From Spectribacter acetivorans (lineage in GTDB: Bacteria; Pseudomonadota; Gammaproteobacteria; Nevskiales; Salinisphaeraceae): a DNA stretch of 64,000 bases. The translations under genes and the position numbers were made by a program. The notes under the pieces are model-generated. The model ran no database searches, had not been told where the DNA came from, and saw only the letters and a program-made list of their open reading frames with translations. Positions 19,702 to 28,435 of the stretch are shown piece by piece. The stretch covers positions 35,227 through 99,226 of the forward strand of contig NZ_JAVRHY010000011.1 of assembly GCF_031846305.1 (NCBI RefSeq). The letters are read 5' to 3'. Within the stretch, counting starts at the first letter, position 1; every line of letters starts with the position of its first letter.

Positions 19702-20907
19702 TTACGCGCACAGCCAGGGATCGCTACGGCATTCCTGCATGTACTGGCGTAACTGGGTGGCCTGGCGAACCAGATCCCCCTTCGTGAGTCGGCTGAGATG
19801 CGCCTCCGCCGCATCGAACTTGCCGGCCTTGAACAACGAATAGGCCAGGGCGTAGCGAATGTTCTGGTCTTCCAGCAGGCCCACGCGATTGAGCGAGGCC
19901 TGGGCGCCGGCGACCTGCTCGTAGCGTTCCAGCTCGACCAGGATCGCCACGCGCTGGCGCATCTTTTCCTTGGGATCGCGTACCCGGGCATTCAGGTTCA
20001 GCGCCCGGAACAGCTGCCCGGCGCGCCGGTGGAATTCGGCCGCCTCGTGGGTCAGCTCCGGGTGCACGGCAGCGGCCTTTTCATAGACGTCCGCCGCCGC
20101 CTTGCCGCGGCCGGTGTCGAAATACACCTGCGCCAGGGCCTGGGTGATCTTGGTGTTCTCGGGGAAACGCAGCTGGGCGTATTCCAGGAAGGACAGCGCC
20201 TCATCGCTCTCGCCGCCCCGGTGCAGGGCCACCGCAATCGCGAGGTAGTCCTCGGGCCCGCCCTCGATTTCGCCGAGATAACGTCGCCCCAGTTCCGCGG
20301 CCGACTGGTAGGTGCCCAGTTCCATCATGTAGAACACCTGACGACGCAGGAACTGATGGTTGTCCGGATAACGCGCCAGCCCGGCCTCGAGCGCCCGGAA
20401 CGCACCCACCGGCTGGTCCAGTTTCCAGTGCGACTCGGCCCGTAGGATGTACAGCGACGGGTATTTCGCCGCGGCGCTGCCCGCCTTGTCGATGGCATCC
20501 AGGGTGTCCGCGTATTCCTGCAAGCGAAAATGCGCCTGACCCAGGTAGACGTAGATAACCGGCTTGTCCTGACCGGCGGTGATCGAGTCGCGGAAGTCGT
20601 CTCGCGCCCCCGCCGGATCATCCCGGTTCAGGCGCGCGAGGCCGCGCAGGGTATAGAAGCGCACCCGGTCGAGATCCTCCGCCGACGGGTCGATATCGGA
20701 CAGCACGGTCAGCGCGCGATCGTAATAGCCGTCGCCCACCAGCAGACCGACGAGCGACAGGCGGTCCGACACCGTCAGATCGCTGGTATCGCCGTCGGCC
20801 GGCATCTGCACCGCCGGCTCGCCGTTGCCCTCGTCCTGGGCCAGGACGGCGGGACCGGCGATGGCCAGGGCCAGCGACAGGAATGCAGCAGTGAGCGTGG
20901 GGCGCAT
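19702..20907 (-). CDS. Periplasmic TPR protein of the TonB operon
   Basis: A 401-residue protein with signal peptide (residues 1-25, ending PAVLA) and about eight tetratricopeptide-like helical pairs, for example KPVIYVYLGQAHFRLQEYAD, YPSLYILRAESHWKLDQPVG and VYFDTGRGKAAADVYEKAAA. TPR proteins of this type are found next to tonB2/exbB2/ttpC clusters in gammaproteobacteria, where they are thought to help the TonB complex or receptor. It lies 25 nt after tonB and 29 nt before the receptor gene. An ATG at 20928 is a possible but less likely start because it puts seven residues before the signal peptide. Confidence 0.85.
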   Translation of the reverse strand: MRPTLTAAFLSLALAIAGPAVLAQDEGNGEPAVQMPADGDTSDLTVSDRLSLVGLLVGDGYYDRALTVLSDIDPSAEDLDRVRFYTLRGLARLNRDDPAGARDDFRDSITAGQDKPVIYVYLGQAHFRLQEYADTLDAIDKAGSAAAKYPSLYILRAESHWKLDQPVGAFRALEAGLARYPDNHQFLRRQVFYMMELGTYQSAAELGRRYLGEIEGGPEDYLAIAVALHRGGESDEALSFLEYAQLRFPENTKITQALAQVYFDTGRGKAAADVYEKAAAVHPELTHEAAEFHRRAGQLFRALNLNARVRDPKEKMRQRVAILVELERYEQVAGAQASLNRVGLLEDQNIRYALAYSLFKAGKFDAAEAHLSRLTKGDLVRQATQLRQYMQECRSDPWLCA

Positions 20908-20932
20908 GGGATTCAGACTCCGCGACATCCGT

Positions 20933-21574
20933 TTAGCTGAGATCGAAGCTGATCCGCTGGCGCACCCAGGTCTTGACCGTTTCGCCCTTGTACTTGGCCG
21001 GGGTGAAACGCCACTGCTGGATGCCCTGCGCGGCAATCTGATCGAACACGCCGCCCGGCTCGGCACTGAGCACCTTCACCTGCTCCACGGAACCGTTCTC
21101 GTCGACCAGCACGCTGAGAAGCACGTAACCCTCGACCCCCTCGGCGCGGGCCTCTGCGGGATAATTCATCGCACCCTGACGGATCGGCCGCGGGGCCTCG
21201 TCGACGGTATCGCCGGTCATCACCACGTCGCGCGACTCACCCAGCAGGTCATCGCTGGCGCCGGCGACGCCGTCCATATCCACCGAGGGAATACCCAGAT
21301 CCAGGCCCGGCAGTGAGGAATCCAGACCACGCAGCGGGTTCTGCGGCGGGTCGAGCGGATCACGCTCGGGCGGCGGCTTCGGCTTCTGGACCACCTGTTC
21401 CGGCTCCGGCTGCTCCAGCTTTTCCACCGAGAACTCGGCGCTGGTGGAGCGCTCTTCGCGATCCGGTGCCCGCGAGAATTCGTTCATCAGCACCACGAGG
21501 CTGAAGATGGAAAGCGAGCCCGCCACCATGTAGGACAAGGCAATGCCGTGACGGCGTACGTGTGTTGCATTCAT
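20933..21574 (-). CDS. tonB: Energy transducer TonB (TonB2 type)
   Basis: A 213-residue protein with one N-terminal membrane anchor (IALSYMVAGSLSIFSLVVLM), a short proline-rich spacer (EQPEPEQVVQKPKPPPERDP) and a C-terminal TonB domain (NYPAEARAEGVEGYVLLSVL, QWRFTPAKYKGETVKTWVRQ). The short periplasmic spacer is typical of Vibrio-type TonB2. It links the ExbB/ExbD motor to the outer-membrane receptor. It is placed 32 nt after exbD. Confidence 0.93.
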   Translation of the reverse strand: MNATHVRRHGIALSYMVAGSLSIFSLVVLMNEFSRAPDREERSTSAEFSVEKLEQPEPEQVVQKPKPPPERDPLDPPQNPLRGLDSSLPGLDLGIPSVDMDGVAGASDDLLGESRDVVMTGDTVDEAPRPIRQGAMNYPAEARAEGVEGYVLLSVLVDENGSVEQVKVLSAEPGGVFDQIAAQGIQQWRFTPAKYKGETVKTWVRQRISFDLS

Positions 21575-21606
21575 GTCGATAACTCCTTTGCCGGGGTGCG
21601 GAACAA

Positions 21607-22023
21607 TCAGGTCCGGCCGCCCGCTTCATTGCGGGTGGCCACGCCCACGTCGGATGCGCCGGCCAGTCGCGCCTGATCCACCACTTCCACCAGTTTCTGC
21701 GACGGCACGTTGCCGTCCGTGACCACCAGCACCGAGCCGCTGGTGCTGACCTCTAGCAGGTCCTTGAGCCGGCTCTGGATCACCCAGGTCTGCACCGGCT
21801 GCCCGTCCAGATAGGTCTGGCCGGAGCCCTCGATGTAGATGCGCACGGCCTTGGTCGACGACGGCTCGGCGGTGGACGCCTTGGGCCGGTCGATGTCCAG
21901 GTCCATGTCCTTGACGAAGGTCGTGCTGACCATGAAGAAGATCAGCAGGATGAAAACCATGTCGATAAGCGGCGAGATGTCGATGCCCTGCTGCTCTTCG
22001 CTTTCCCGTTGCCGGTACTTCAT
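21607..22023 (-). CDS. exbD: Biopolymer transport protein ExbD
   Basis: A 138-residue protein with a single membrane helix carrying the essential Asp (ISPLIDMVFILLIFFMVSTT) and a periplasmic domain with the conserved DGNVPSQKLVEVVDQARLAG segment. It forms the proton channel with ExbB. The start overlaps the exbB stop as ATGA. Confidence 0.94.
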   Translation of the reverse strand: MKYRQRESEEQQGIDISPLIDMVFILLIFFMVSTTFVKDMDLDIDRPKASTAEPSSTKAVRIYIEGSGQTYLDGQPVQTWVIQSRLKDLLEVSTSGSVLVVTDGNVPSQKLVEVVDQARLAGASDVGVATRNEAGGRT

Positions 22024-22643
22024 TGCTCGCCTCCGTCGGCGCTGACCGCGACTTCGCGGCTGCTGAGGATGTCCTTGATCTGGGCCAGTTCCATCTCGAT
22101 CACCCGCTGCTTGCGGTCGAGAAAGCCCTTGATCACCAGCCCGGGAATCGCCACCGCCAGGCCCAGCTGGGTGGTGAACAGCGCCTGGGAAATACCGGCC
22201 GCGATGCCGCCGTTGCGGGTGTAGAGCGCGGCGTCGTCCAGCGACCGGAAGGTCTCCATCATCCCGGTGACCGTGCCGAGCAGACCCAGCACCGGCGCCA
22301 CCGCCACGATCGCGCCCACCAGCTTCCGGTAACGCTTGATCTCCATGTGATGGTCGGCCAGCGCGTCATCCAGCCGACGGCGCAGATGCGCACCGCCGCT
22401 GCGCGCCACGGCCAGACCGTCGCGGGCCGCCTGTTCGATGATGCCGCGGGCCTTGCCGCCCCGGCCCTCGATTTCGCGACGCAGCACTACCCGGACCGAT
22501 GTATTGCCGCCGCGCCGCAGGACTGCCGCGCGGTAGCCCAGCCCGAACCACAGCACCAGCGTGGCCAGCACCAGCCAGGGCATCACGTAGCCCCCGGCCT
22601 CGTAGTAGAACTGCGCCCGCTCGAACAGGAGCCCGAGTTCCAT
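22020..22643 (-). CDS. exbB: MotA/TolQ/ExbB proton channel protein (ExbB2 type)
   Basis: A 207-residue membrane protein with a first helix (YVMPWLVLATLVLWFGLGY) and the conserved pair of helices VGAIVAVAPVLGLLGTVTGM and ALFTTQLGLAVAIPGLVIKG, which together form the ExbB pore. It is the canonical, short ExbB of the operon and is distinct from the longer TtpC-type paralogue just upstream. Starts overlap as TGATG with that gene. Confidence 0.93.
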   Translation of the reverse strand: MELGLLFERAQFYYEAGGYVMPWLVLATLVLWFGLGYRAAVLRRGGNTSVRVVLRREIEGRGGKARGIIEQAARDGLAVARSGGAHLRRRLDDALADHHMEIKRYRKLVGAIVAVAPVLGLLGTVTGMMETFRSLDDAALYTRNGGIAAGISQALFTTQLGLAVAIPGLVIKGFLDRKQRVIEMELAQIKDILSSREVAVSADGGEQ

Positions 22644-24112
22644 CAGGCCGGGCTCCCCGCGTGGGCCATGCGCGGCGAGGTGCCGTCACGGCCGGCGTGA
22701 TACAGGTTGGTCACCCGCAGGGCGGCCTTTTCCATGCTGTCCTTGATACGCTCGGCCCAGGACGACAGGACATTGCCGATCAGCAGCGTCGGGATCGCCA
22801 CCATCAGGCCCAGCTCGGTGGTCACCAGCGCGGTGGAAATACCGCCGGACAGCAGCTTGGGATCGCCGGTGCCGAACTTGGTGATCACGTCGAACGTGCT
22901 GATCATGCCGGTGACGGTGCCGAGCAGACCCAGCAGCGGGGACACCGCGGCAATCACCAGGATCATGGCGCCGAAGCGGTTCAGGTGGCCGCTCTCCGCC
23001 AGGATCGACTCGGAAATGATGTCTTCCAGGTGCTCGCGCTGGCGGTCCATGTTGCGCAGGGCCGAGCCCACCACGCGGGCCGCCGAGCCCTTGAAGCGAC
23101 TGCAGGCCTCGCGGGCATCGTCCATGCGGCCTTCGCGCACCAGCGCACCGACTTCGCGCTCGAGCTGACCGGTACGGGAACTGGCCCGGGCCAGGAAGGC
23201 AATGCGCACCAGGATCAACAGTAGCGCCACGCCGGCCAGACCCATGATGATCCAGGCGATGGTCCCGCCGCTTTCAATGTGTTCGATCACCGATTCCGCC
23301 CCGCTGCCTTCGGCGCTGGTATCCAGCGACTCGTAGAGGAACAGCGGCAACACCGCCGGGCTGGCGCCCTGGGCGATCTCGCGCACGGTGTCGGTGGCGG
23401 CGTTCTCCCAGATCTTGTAGCGGCCGCCGCCAGCCGGGGCCAGCACGCCCGCGGCATCGGGGGACACGCCGTAGGCGGCGATGCCGCCGACCTTGATCAA
23501 CTGACCATCGATGCGGCTGCCATCCTGGGTAAAGAAGGCGCCATCGGTGGTGCGCATTTCGCTGCGCTCGGCGATCAGTTCGCGAGCGGTGGCGAACGTC
23601 TCGCGCACCTTCTCGTCATCGCCGAGCTCGGCGAAGTCGTCGCCGCCCAGCTTCTCGATGCCGTAATCACCCAGGGTGGACTCGGCCTGCGAGAAGGTGC
23701 CTTCCAGCACCTGCTGGGCATTGCTGGTGGAACGGGTCCGCTCCTGAATCAGCTTGAGTTCCTCGCGCGCCTGATTCTGCCGGTCCTGCGCCGCCACCAG
23801 CTGACTCTGGAGCTGGTCCACGCGGCCCTTCACCTGACCGACTTCGCGTGACGCACGGGCCCGGAAATCCTGCAGGCTGCGTTCCAGCTGTGCTTTCTGC
23901 TCGACCAGGAACGCGAACTCGCGCTTGAACGCCTCTTCCAGGCGCTGTTCCACGCTCTCCTCGCTGGGCTCGGCCGCCGGGGCCGGCGCAGCGGGCGCGT
24001 CCGCGGACGGCGCATCGCCGGCCGGGGCGGGTTCATCCTGCGCCTGAACTGGGGCCAGCCACAGGGCCGCCGCAAGCGCGGCAAGCCGCCAACCATTGTT
24101 GATGACAGTCAT
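22643..24112 (-). CDS. ttpC: TtpC-like MotA/TolQ/ExbB family protein with long coiled-coil N-terminus
   Basis: A 489-residue protein. It has a signal peptide (residues 1-24), an Ala/Pro-rich linker, a long coiled coil (about 55-140: VEQRLEEAFKREFAFLVEQK onward), a periplasmic globular part, a membrane helix (AWIIMGLAGVALLLILVRIA) and a C-terminal ExbB domain (AAVSPLLGLLGTVTGMISTF). This is the architecture of Vibrio TtpC, required for TonB2 function. It overlaps the DUF3450 gene as TAATG and exbB as TGATG, so translation of the three is coupled. Confidence 0.9.
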   Translation of the reverse strand: MTVINNGWRLAALAAALWLAPVQAQDEPAPAGDAPSADAPAAPAPAAEPSEESVEQRLEEAFKREFAFLVEQKAQLERSLQDFRARASREVGQVKGRVDQLQSQLVAAQDRQNQAREELKLIQERTRSTSNAQQVLEGTFSQAESTLGDYGIEKLGGDDFAELGDDEKVRETFATARELIAERSEMRTTDGAFFTQDGSRIDGQLIKVGGIAAYGVSPDAAGVLAPAGGGRYKIWENAATDTVREIAQGASPAVLPLFLYESLDTSAEGSGAESVIEHIESGGTIAWIIMGLAGVALLLILVRIAFLARASSRTGQLEREVGALVREGRMDDAREACSRFKGSAARVVGSALRNMDRQREHLEDIISESILAESGHLNRFGAMILVIAAVSPLLGLLGTVTGMISTFDVITKFGTGDPKLLSGGISTALVTTELGLMVAIPTLLIGNVLSSWAERIKDSMEKAALRVTNLYHAGRDGTSPRMAHAGSPA

Positions 24113-24945
24113 TACTTCTCCCCTCGGGATTCGGCCTGGGCGATGTCGGTGGGGGTGTCGGCGGCAGCCTGGCGAACGCCGGCTTCGCCGATGGCATTGG
24201 GCAGTTCGAAGAACCCGGTGCGGACCTGACGCTCGAAGGTCTGGAACAGCTCGCTGACCAGACGGCCGCTGTCGTCGACCGGCTGATAGCGCCACTGGTC
24301 GCCGTCGCGCACCACGTTGCCGTAGGCGCCGCCGCTGGTGCGGTAGAACATCATCACCATGCCTAGGCGGGCGACGTCGGCCAGCCGCTCTTCGCCGTCG
24401 TGGCGAACGGTCTGCTGATACAGCCCGTTGTCGCCGGTCAGACGAATCTCGTCCTCGTAGAAGGCCCAGAGGGTATTGATCGCCTTGTGCGGGGTGATCA
24501 CGTCCTGTTCCACCCGGCTGCGAATCTGGTCAAGCTCCGCCAGGCGCTCATCCCGCTTGAACGGAAGGCGATTGCTCACCATCGACTCGGATGCGTCGAT
24601 GATGGCCATTACCACCGGCTCCAGCTGGTCGGCGTCGGCACCGGCTTCCTGGGCGTCTTCGCGGGCGCTGGCCATGCGCCCCTCGATTTCCTCAACCTGC
24701 AGTTGCGCCTGCTCGAGGCTGGCCTCGGCCTCGCCTCGCTGGCGCGCCAGCGCATTCATGCGGCTGCGATGCTGGTCCTTGGCGCTGGCCAGCTCGTCGT
24801 TGAGTTCCTCCACCTCGCCGCGCAGCTCGATCAGCTGCTTCGACAGGTTGTCGATGGAGTCCTGGGCAGCGGCCGTTCCGCAGGCCGCAAGCAGAATGCC
24901 GGCCAGGGTCGGACGCCAGGGTAATATCGACCACAAACGCGTCAT
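24112..24945 (-). CDS. DUF3450 family periplasmic coiled-coil protein
   Basis: A 277-residue protein with a signal sequence (residues 1-27; the LLAAC there could also be a lipobox, with Gly at +2). A coiled coil covers about 30-100 (LSKQLIELRGEVEELNDELA), followed by the domain with PVVMAIIDASESMVSNRLPF and AINTLWAFYEDEIRLTGDNG, the DUF3450 pattern. DUF3450 genes precede ttpC in TonB2-type clusters; the role is unknown. It is the first gene of the eight-gene operon. The upstream 273 nt contain no gene. Confidence 0.88.
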   Translation of the reverse strand: MTRLWSILPWRPTLAGILLAACGTAAAQDSIDNLSKQLIELRGEVEELNDELASAKDQHRSRMNALARQRGEAEASLEQAQLQVEEIEGRMASAREDAQEAGADADQLEPVVMAIIDASESMVSNRLPFKRDERLAELDQIRSRVEQDVITPHKAINTLWAFYEDEIRLTGDNGLYQQTVRHDGEERLADVARLGMVMMFYRTSGGAYGNVVRDGDQWRYQPVDDSGRLVSELFQTFERQVRTGFFELPNAIGEAGVRQAAADTPTDIAQAESRGEK

Positions 24946-25040
24946 CGGTGTCTCCCGAGATGTAGGACACCGGGGGCTCGTGCGGCCGCATCACCACGGC
25001 TCGGCGCGGTCCCCCGGGAAGCTCGGGACACAAGATGCGC

Positions 25041-25060
25041 GGCAAATGTTTCAATATTAT
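25041..25060 (-). promoter_or_regulatory. AT-rich island, candidate promoter of the TonB operon
   Basis: The DUF3450-fdxA divergent gap (24946-25218) is GC-rich except for this segment, which on the minus strand contains ATAATATTGAAACATTTGCC. It could supply promoter elements for the TonB operon, about 100 nt before its first ATG. No convincing -35/-10 pair and no clear Fur box were seen. Confidence 0.25.
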
Positions 25061-25218
25061 GTCGGCCCGTCATCCGGTCTGTGCCGGGCCTTTGGCGACG
25101 GGATTCGACCGTCCGCCCTGGTCAGCGACTCACCCGCCCGACCCGCCGTTTGCGCACCGCAACATGCGCGGACCAGCTGTTATCATTACCGCCATTGCAT
25201 GACGCCCGGAGCCACCCG

Positions 25219-25542
25219 ATGACATTCGTCGTCACCGAGAACTGCATCAAGTGCAAGTACACCGACTGCGTGGAGGTCTGTCCGGTGGACTGCTTCCACG
25301 AGGGGCCGAACTTCCTGGTGATCGACCCCGAGGAATGCATCGACTGCACGCTGTGCGAGCCGGAATGCCCGGTCGAGGCCATCGTGTCCGAGGACGATCT
25401 CTCAGAGGACCAGCAGCACTTCCTCAAGCTCAACGAGGAGCTGTCCGCCGAATGGCCGGTGATCACCGAGATCAAGGACCCGCCCGCCGACGCCAAGGAA
25501 TGGGAAGACGTGCCGGACAAGCTCAAGCATCTGGAACGCTAG
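25219..25542 (+). CDS. fdxA: 7Fe ferredoxin FdxA
   Basis: A 107-residue ferredoxin with nine cysteines at 9, 12, 17, 21, 25, 40, 43, 46 and 50, matching the Azotobacter FdI pattern for one [3Fe-4S] and one [4Fe-4S] cluster. The acidic C-terminal extension (ITEIKDPPADAKEWEDVPDK) is typical of proteobacterial FdxA. It is a low-potential electron carrier. The ATG at MTFVVTENC matches homologues exactly. Its stop overlaps the convergent dsbC-like stop by 4 nt. Confidence 0.95.
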   Translation: MTFVVTENCIKCKYTDCVEVCPVDCFHEGPNFLVIDPEECIDCTLCEPECPVEAIVSEDDLSEDQQHFLKLNEELSAEWPVITEIKDPPADAKEWEDVPDKLKHLER

Positions 25543-26294
25543 CGATTCGCTGATTGCTGCCCGGTCGCCTCGCGGATGATGGCGGCCACCGGCAGGCCCG
25601 GTGACAGAACCCTGCCATCCCCGGTCACGATGGTCGGGGTACCGCGCAGATTCATGGTTTGCGCCGCCAGCCGGTACTGATCTGCCACCGGATTGTCGCA
25701 GCTCGCATCCGCTTCGATGCGCTCGCCCCGGAATGCCCGGGTCAGCGCCTGCTTGCGGTCGGCGGCACACCACACCGACTGGGCCCGTCGGAACGCGCTG
25801 GAATCGGGCCCGGACAGCGGATAGAACAGGTAGCGCACCCGGATGCCGGCCTCGAGCAGGCGGTCCATGCCTTCGTGCAAGCGCCGGCAGTGGCGGCAAG
25901 CCACATCGGTGAAAACCGTGATCGTGTCGCGCGTCCGCGCGGGCTCGTACAGAATCATGTCCTGCTCGGCCACGGCGCCGATCTTCTCCAGCCGCCAGTT
26001 CCGCCGTTCGGCCTCCGCCAGATTGACCTCTTTCTCCAGATCGATCATGTCGCCGTCGAACAGATAGCGGCCGTCCGCGCTGATGTAACCCACCACCCCG
26101 GACTGGGAGATCTGCCACATGCCCGGCAGCGGGGTTTCGGAGATATCGGTCGCTGCCACCCCCGGAAAGCGGTCCGCCACCGTCTGACGAAATTCGGGAT
26201 CGGACAGATCGCCGGCGCGTACCGGCTGGCACATCAGACACATGACCAGCCCGGCGGCCAGCATCGTGGGGATCGATCGGAATCGTTGCATCAC
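25539..26294 (-). CDS. dsbC: DsbC/DsbG-like thiol:disulfide interchange protein
   Basis: A 251-residue periplasmic protein with signal peptide (ending PVRA), a DsbC-type N-terminal dimerisation domain (PGMWQISQSGVVGYISADGR) and a thioredoxin-fold catalytic domain (ITVFTDVACRHCRRLHEGMD). The cis-Pro loop RGTPTIVT is present. The active site is CRHC rather than the CGYC of E. coli DsbC, which would shift its redox potential. The additional cysteines (VWCAAD, DASCDN) match the structural disulfide of DsbC. It is likely to isomerise disulfides in exported proteins. xerD lies 30 nt upstream on the same strand, as in many gammaproteobacteria. Confidence 0.88.
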   Translation of the reverse strand: MMQRFRSIPTMLAAGLVMCLMCQPVRAGDLSDPEFRQTVADRFPGVAATDISETPLPGMWQISQSGVVGYISADGRYLFDGDMIDLEKEVNLAEAERRNWRLEKIGAVAEQDMILYEPARTRDTITVFTDVACRHCRRLHEGMDRLLEAGIRVRYLFYPLSGPDSSAFRRAQSVWCAADRKQALTRAFRGERIEADASCDNPVADQYRLAAQTMNLRGTPTIVTGDGRVLSPGLPVAAIIREATGQQSANR

Positions 26295-26324
26295 GCCGGA
26301 TAGACCCTGTCCAGGCGCATGGGT

Positions 26325-27239
26325 TCAGCCACGGGGATGGTGCTGACGATGCAGATCCTGCAGCCGCGCCCGGGCCACATGGGTATAGATCTGGGTGGTG
26401 GACAGATCCGCATGCCCTAGCAGCATCTGCACCGCACGCAGGTCCGCCCCGTGATTGAGCAGATGCGTGGCGAAGGCATGCCGCATCCCGTGGGGCGAAA
26501 GGCCCTGACGAATGCCGGCCCGCGCGGCGTAGCGCTTGATCAGGTGCCAGAAATTCTGGCGCGTCATCACCTTCCCGCGAGCGGTCACGAAAAGCGCATC
26601 AGTCCCGGCCCGGCCATCGAGCAGCGCCGCCCGGGCCCGGCGCAGATAGGCCTCCAGCCAGTCCTGCGCGGCCTCGCCCACCGGCACCAGCCGTTCGCGC
26701 CCGCCCTTGCCCACCACCTGCACCACGCCCTGGCGCAGGTTCACCTGATGCCGCTGCAGCCCTACCAGCTCCGATACCCGCAGCCCGGTGGCGTACATCA
26801 GTTCCAGCATTGCCCGGTCACGCAGGCCCAGTTCGGTCTGCGTATCCGGGGCGGCCAGCAGATCGTTCACCTCGGTCTCGGTCAGCGTGTGGGGCAGACG
26901 GCGGCCCAGCCGCGGGCTGTCGATCAGCGCAGTGGGATCGTCCTCGCGCCGCCGCGAAGCCACCAGCCAGCCATAGAACCGACGCAGACTGGACAGCAGC
27001 CGGGCGGCGCTGCGGGGGCTGGCGCCGGCCCGCTGACGACGGCCCAGGCAATCGAGAAGATCGGCGCGCTGCGCCCCGGCCAGCGCGACGCCGTGATCCA
27101 GCGCCAGCGCCACCTGGCGCAGGTCCGAGCGATAGGCCGCGAGCGTGCTGTCGGCCAGCCCGTACTCGGTCCAGAGCTGATCGAGGAAGGCGTCGATCAA
27201 CTGCTGGTCCTCGGCGGAGAGCGCATCGGGGTCGGCCAT
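26325..27239 (-). CDS. xerD: Tyrosine recombinase XerD
   Basis: A 304-residue site-specific recombinase acting with XerC at dif to resolve chromosome dimers. An N-terminal SAM-like core-binding domain (about 10-100) precedes the catalytic domain with Arg in ATGLRVSELVGLQ, the HxxR in SPHGMRHAFATHLLNHGADL, and the nucleophile Tyr in STTQIYTHVA. Its length and the dsbC neighbour, rather than a phage context, favour chromosomal XerD. The start at MADPDALSAEDQ is chosen because upstream in-frame sequence is antisense to zapE. Confidence 0.93.
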   Translation of the reverse strand: MADPDALSAEDQQLIDAFLDQLWTEYGLADSTLAAYRSDLRQVALALDHGVALAGAQRADLLDCLGRRQRAGASPRSAARLLSSLRRFYGWLVASRRREDDPTALIDSPRLGRRLPHTLTETEVNDLLAAPDTQTELGLRDRAMLELMYATGLRVSELVGLQRHQVNLRQGVVQVVGKGGRERLVPVGEAAQDWLEAYLRRARAALLDGRAGTDALFVTARGKVMTRQNFWHLIKRYAARAGIRQGLSPHGMRHAFATHLLNHGADLRAVQMLLGHADLSTTQIYTHVARARLQDLHRQHHPRG

Positions 27240-27284
27240 GGCTGATGCGTATACTACGCCTCCCCATCCGAGCGATCGACCGTC

Positions 27285-28364
27285 ATGCCCGCCGCTGAAG
27301 CCGCCGGACCGAGACAACGCTACGAGCAGGACCTGGCTGACCCGGAATTCCAGTCCGACCCGGCCCAGGCCGCCGCGGTGGACGCCCTGCAGGCAATTCA
27401 CGACGCGCTGGTCGACAGCCCGCCCAAACGTCTGCGCCGTGGCTGGACGCCGGTCAACGGGCTTTACATGTGGGGCGGCGTGGGTCGCGGCAAGACCTAC
27501 CTCATGGACCGCTTCTTCGAGTCGCTGCCGTTCACCCGCAAGCGGCGCAGCCACTTCCATCGCTTCATGCACCAGGTCCACCAGCGGCGGCGGCATTACA
27601 GCGACAAGCAGGACCCGCTGAAACTGATCGCCCGGGAAATGGCCCACGACCGGGTGCTGTGCTTCGACGAGTTCTACGTCGCCGACGTGGCCGACGCCAT
27701 GATCCTGGGCCGTCTGGTCACCGAACTGTTCGAGCAGGGGGTCACCCTGGTGGCCACCTCCAACATCCCGCCCGACGACCTTTACGCCGGCGGTCTGCAG
27801 CGCGAGCGTTTCCTGCCGGTGATCGACCGCATCCGCGAACACTGCGACGTGATGGAGCTGGACCACGGCATCGACTACCGCCTGCGCCAGCTGGAACGGG
27901 CCGAGATCTATCACCACCCGCTGGATGCCGATGCCGAGGACAACCTCGCCGCCTACTTCCGCGAAATGGCCGGCGGTAGCAGCGAATCCAACACCCACCT
28001 GGAAATCAACGACCGCGCGGTACCCGCGCGACGGCTCGGTAGCGACGTCGTCTGGTTCAGCTTCGACGACCTCTGCCGCGGCCCCCGCAGCGCCGAGGAC
28101 TATTGCGAGATCGCCCGCTGCTTCCACACCGTGCTGGTCTCCGGCATCCCGGTACTCGACAACGCCGAGAACGACCCCGCCCGACGGCTGATCAACCTGG
28201 TGGACGAATTCTACGACCGCGGCGTCAAGCTGATCGTCTCAGCGGAAGCCGCGCCGGAAGACATCTACACCGGCAAACGCCTGGCCTTCGAGTTCGAGCG
28301 CACCGTGAGCCGCCTGCGGGAAATGGGCAGCCACGACTACCTCGCCGCCCCGCACCGTCCCTAA
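27285..28364 (+). CDS. zapE: Cell division protein ZapE (AFG1-like ATPase)
   Basis: A 359-residue P-loop ATPase with Walker A GGVGRGKT at 64-71, Walker B VLCFDEFYVADV and the sensor region LVATSNIPPDDLY, the AFG1/ZapE pattern. ZapE interacts with the FtsZ ring in E. coli. It is transcribed divergently from xerD, with only 45 nt between starts. Confidence 0.93.
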   Translation: MPAAEAAGPRQRYEQDLADPEFQSDPAQAAAVDALQAIHDALVDSPPKRLRRGWTPVNGLYMWGGVGRGKTYLMDRFFESLPFTRKRRSHFHRFMHQVHQRRRHYSDKQDPLKLIAREMAHDRVLCFDEFYVADVADAMILGRLVTELFEQGVTLVATSNIPPDDLYAGGLQRERFLPVIDRIREHCDVMELDHGIDYRLRQLERAEIYHHPLDADAEDNLAAYFREMAGGSSESNTHLEINDRAVPARRLGSDVVWFSFDDLCRGPRSAEDYCEIARCFHTVLVSGIPVLDNAENDPARRLINLVDEFYDRGVKLIVSAEAAPEDIYTGKRLAFEFERTVSRLREMGSHDYLAAPHRP

Positions 28365-28435
28365 CATCACGCGACCGATCAGCCGATATACCATGCTGGG
28401 CCATGCCACCGGCCCCGCTCGGCACGAGGACCGCG

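Noticed and set aside
24946..25218. Fur box controlling the TonB operon
   Set aside because: I looked for a GATAATGATAATCATTATC-like site. Only a partial ATCATTA match near 25177 was seen, on the fdxA side, so no iron-control claim is made.
26325..27239. Phage or integron integrase
   Set aside because: Length, motifs and the dsbC neighbour fit housekeeping XerD, and no other phage genes are present.
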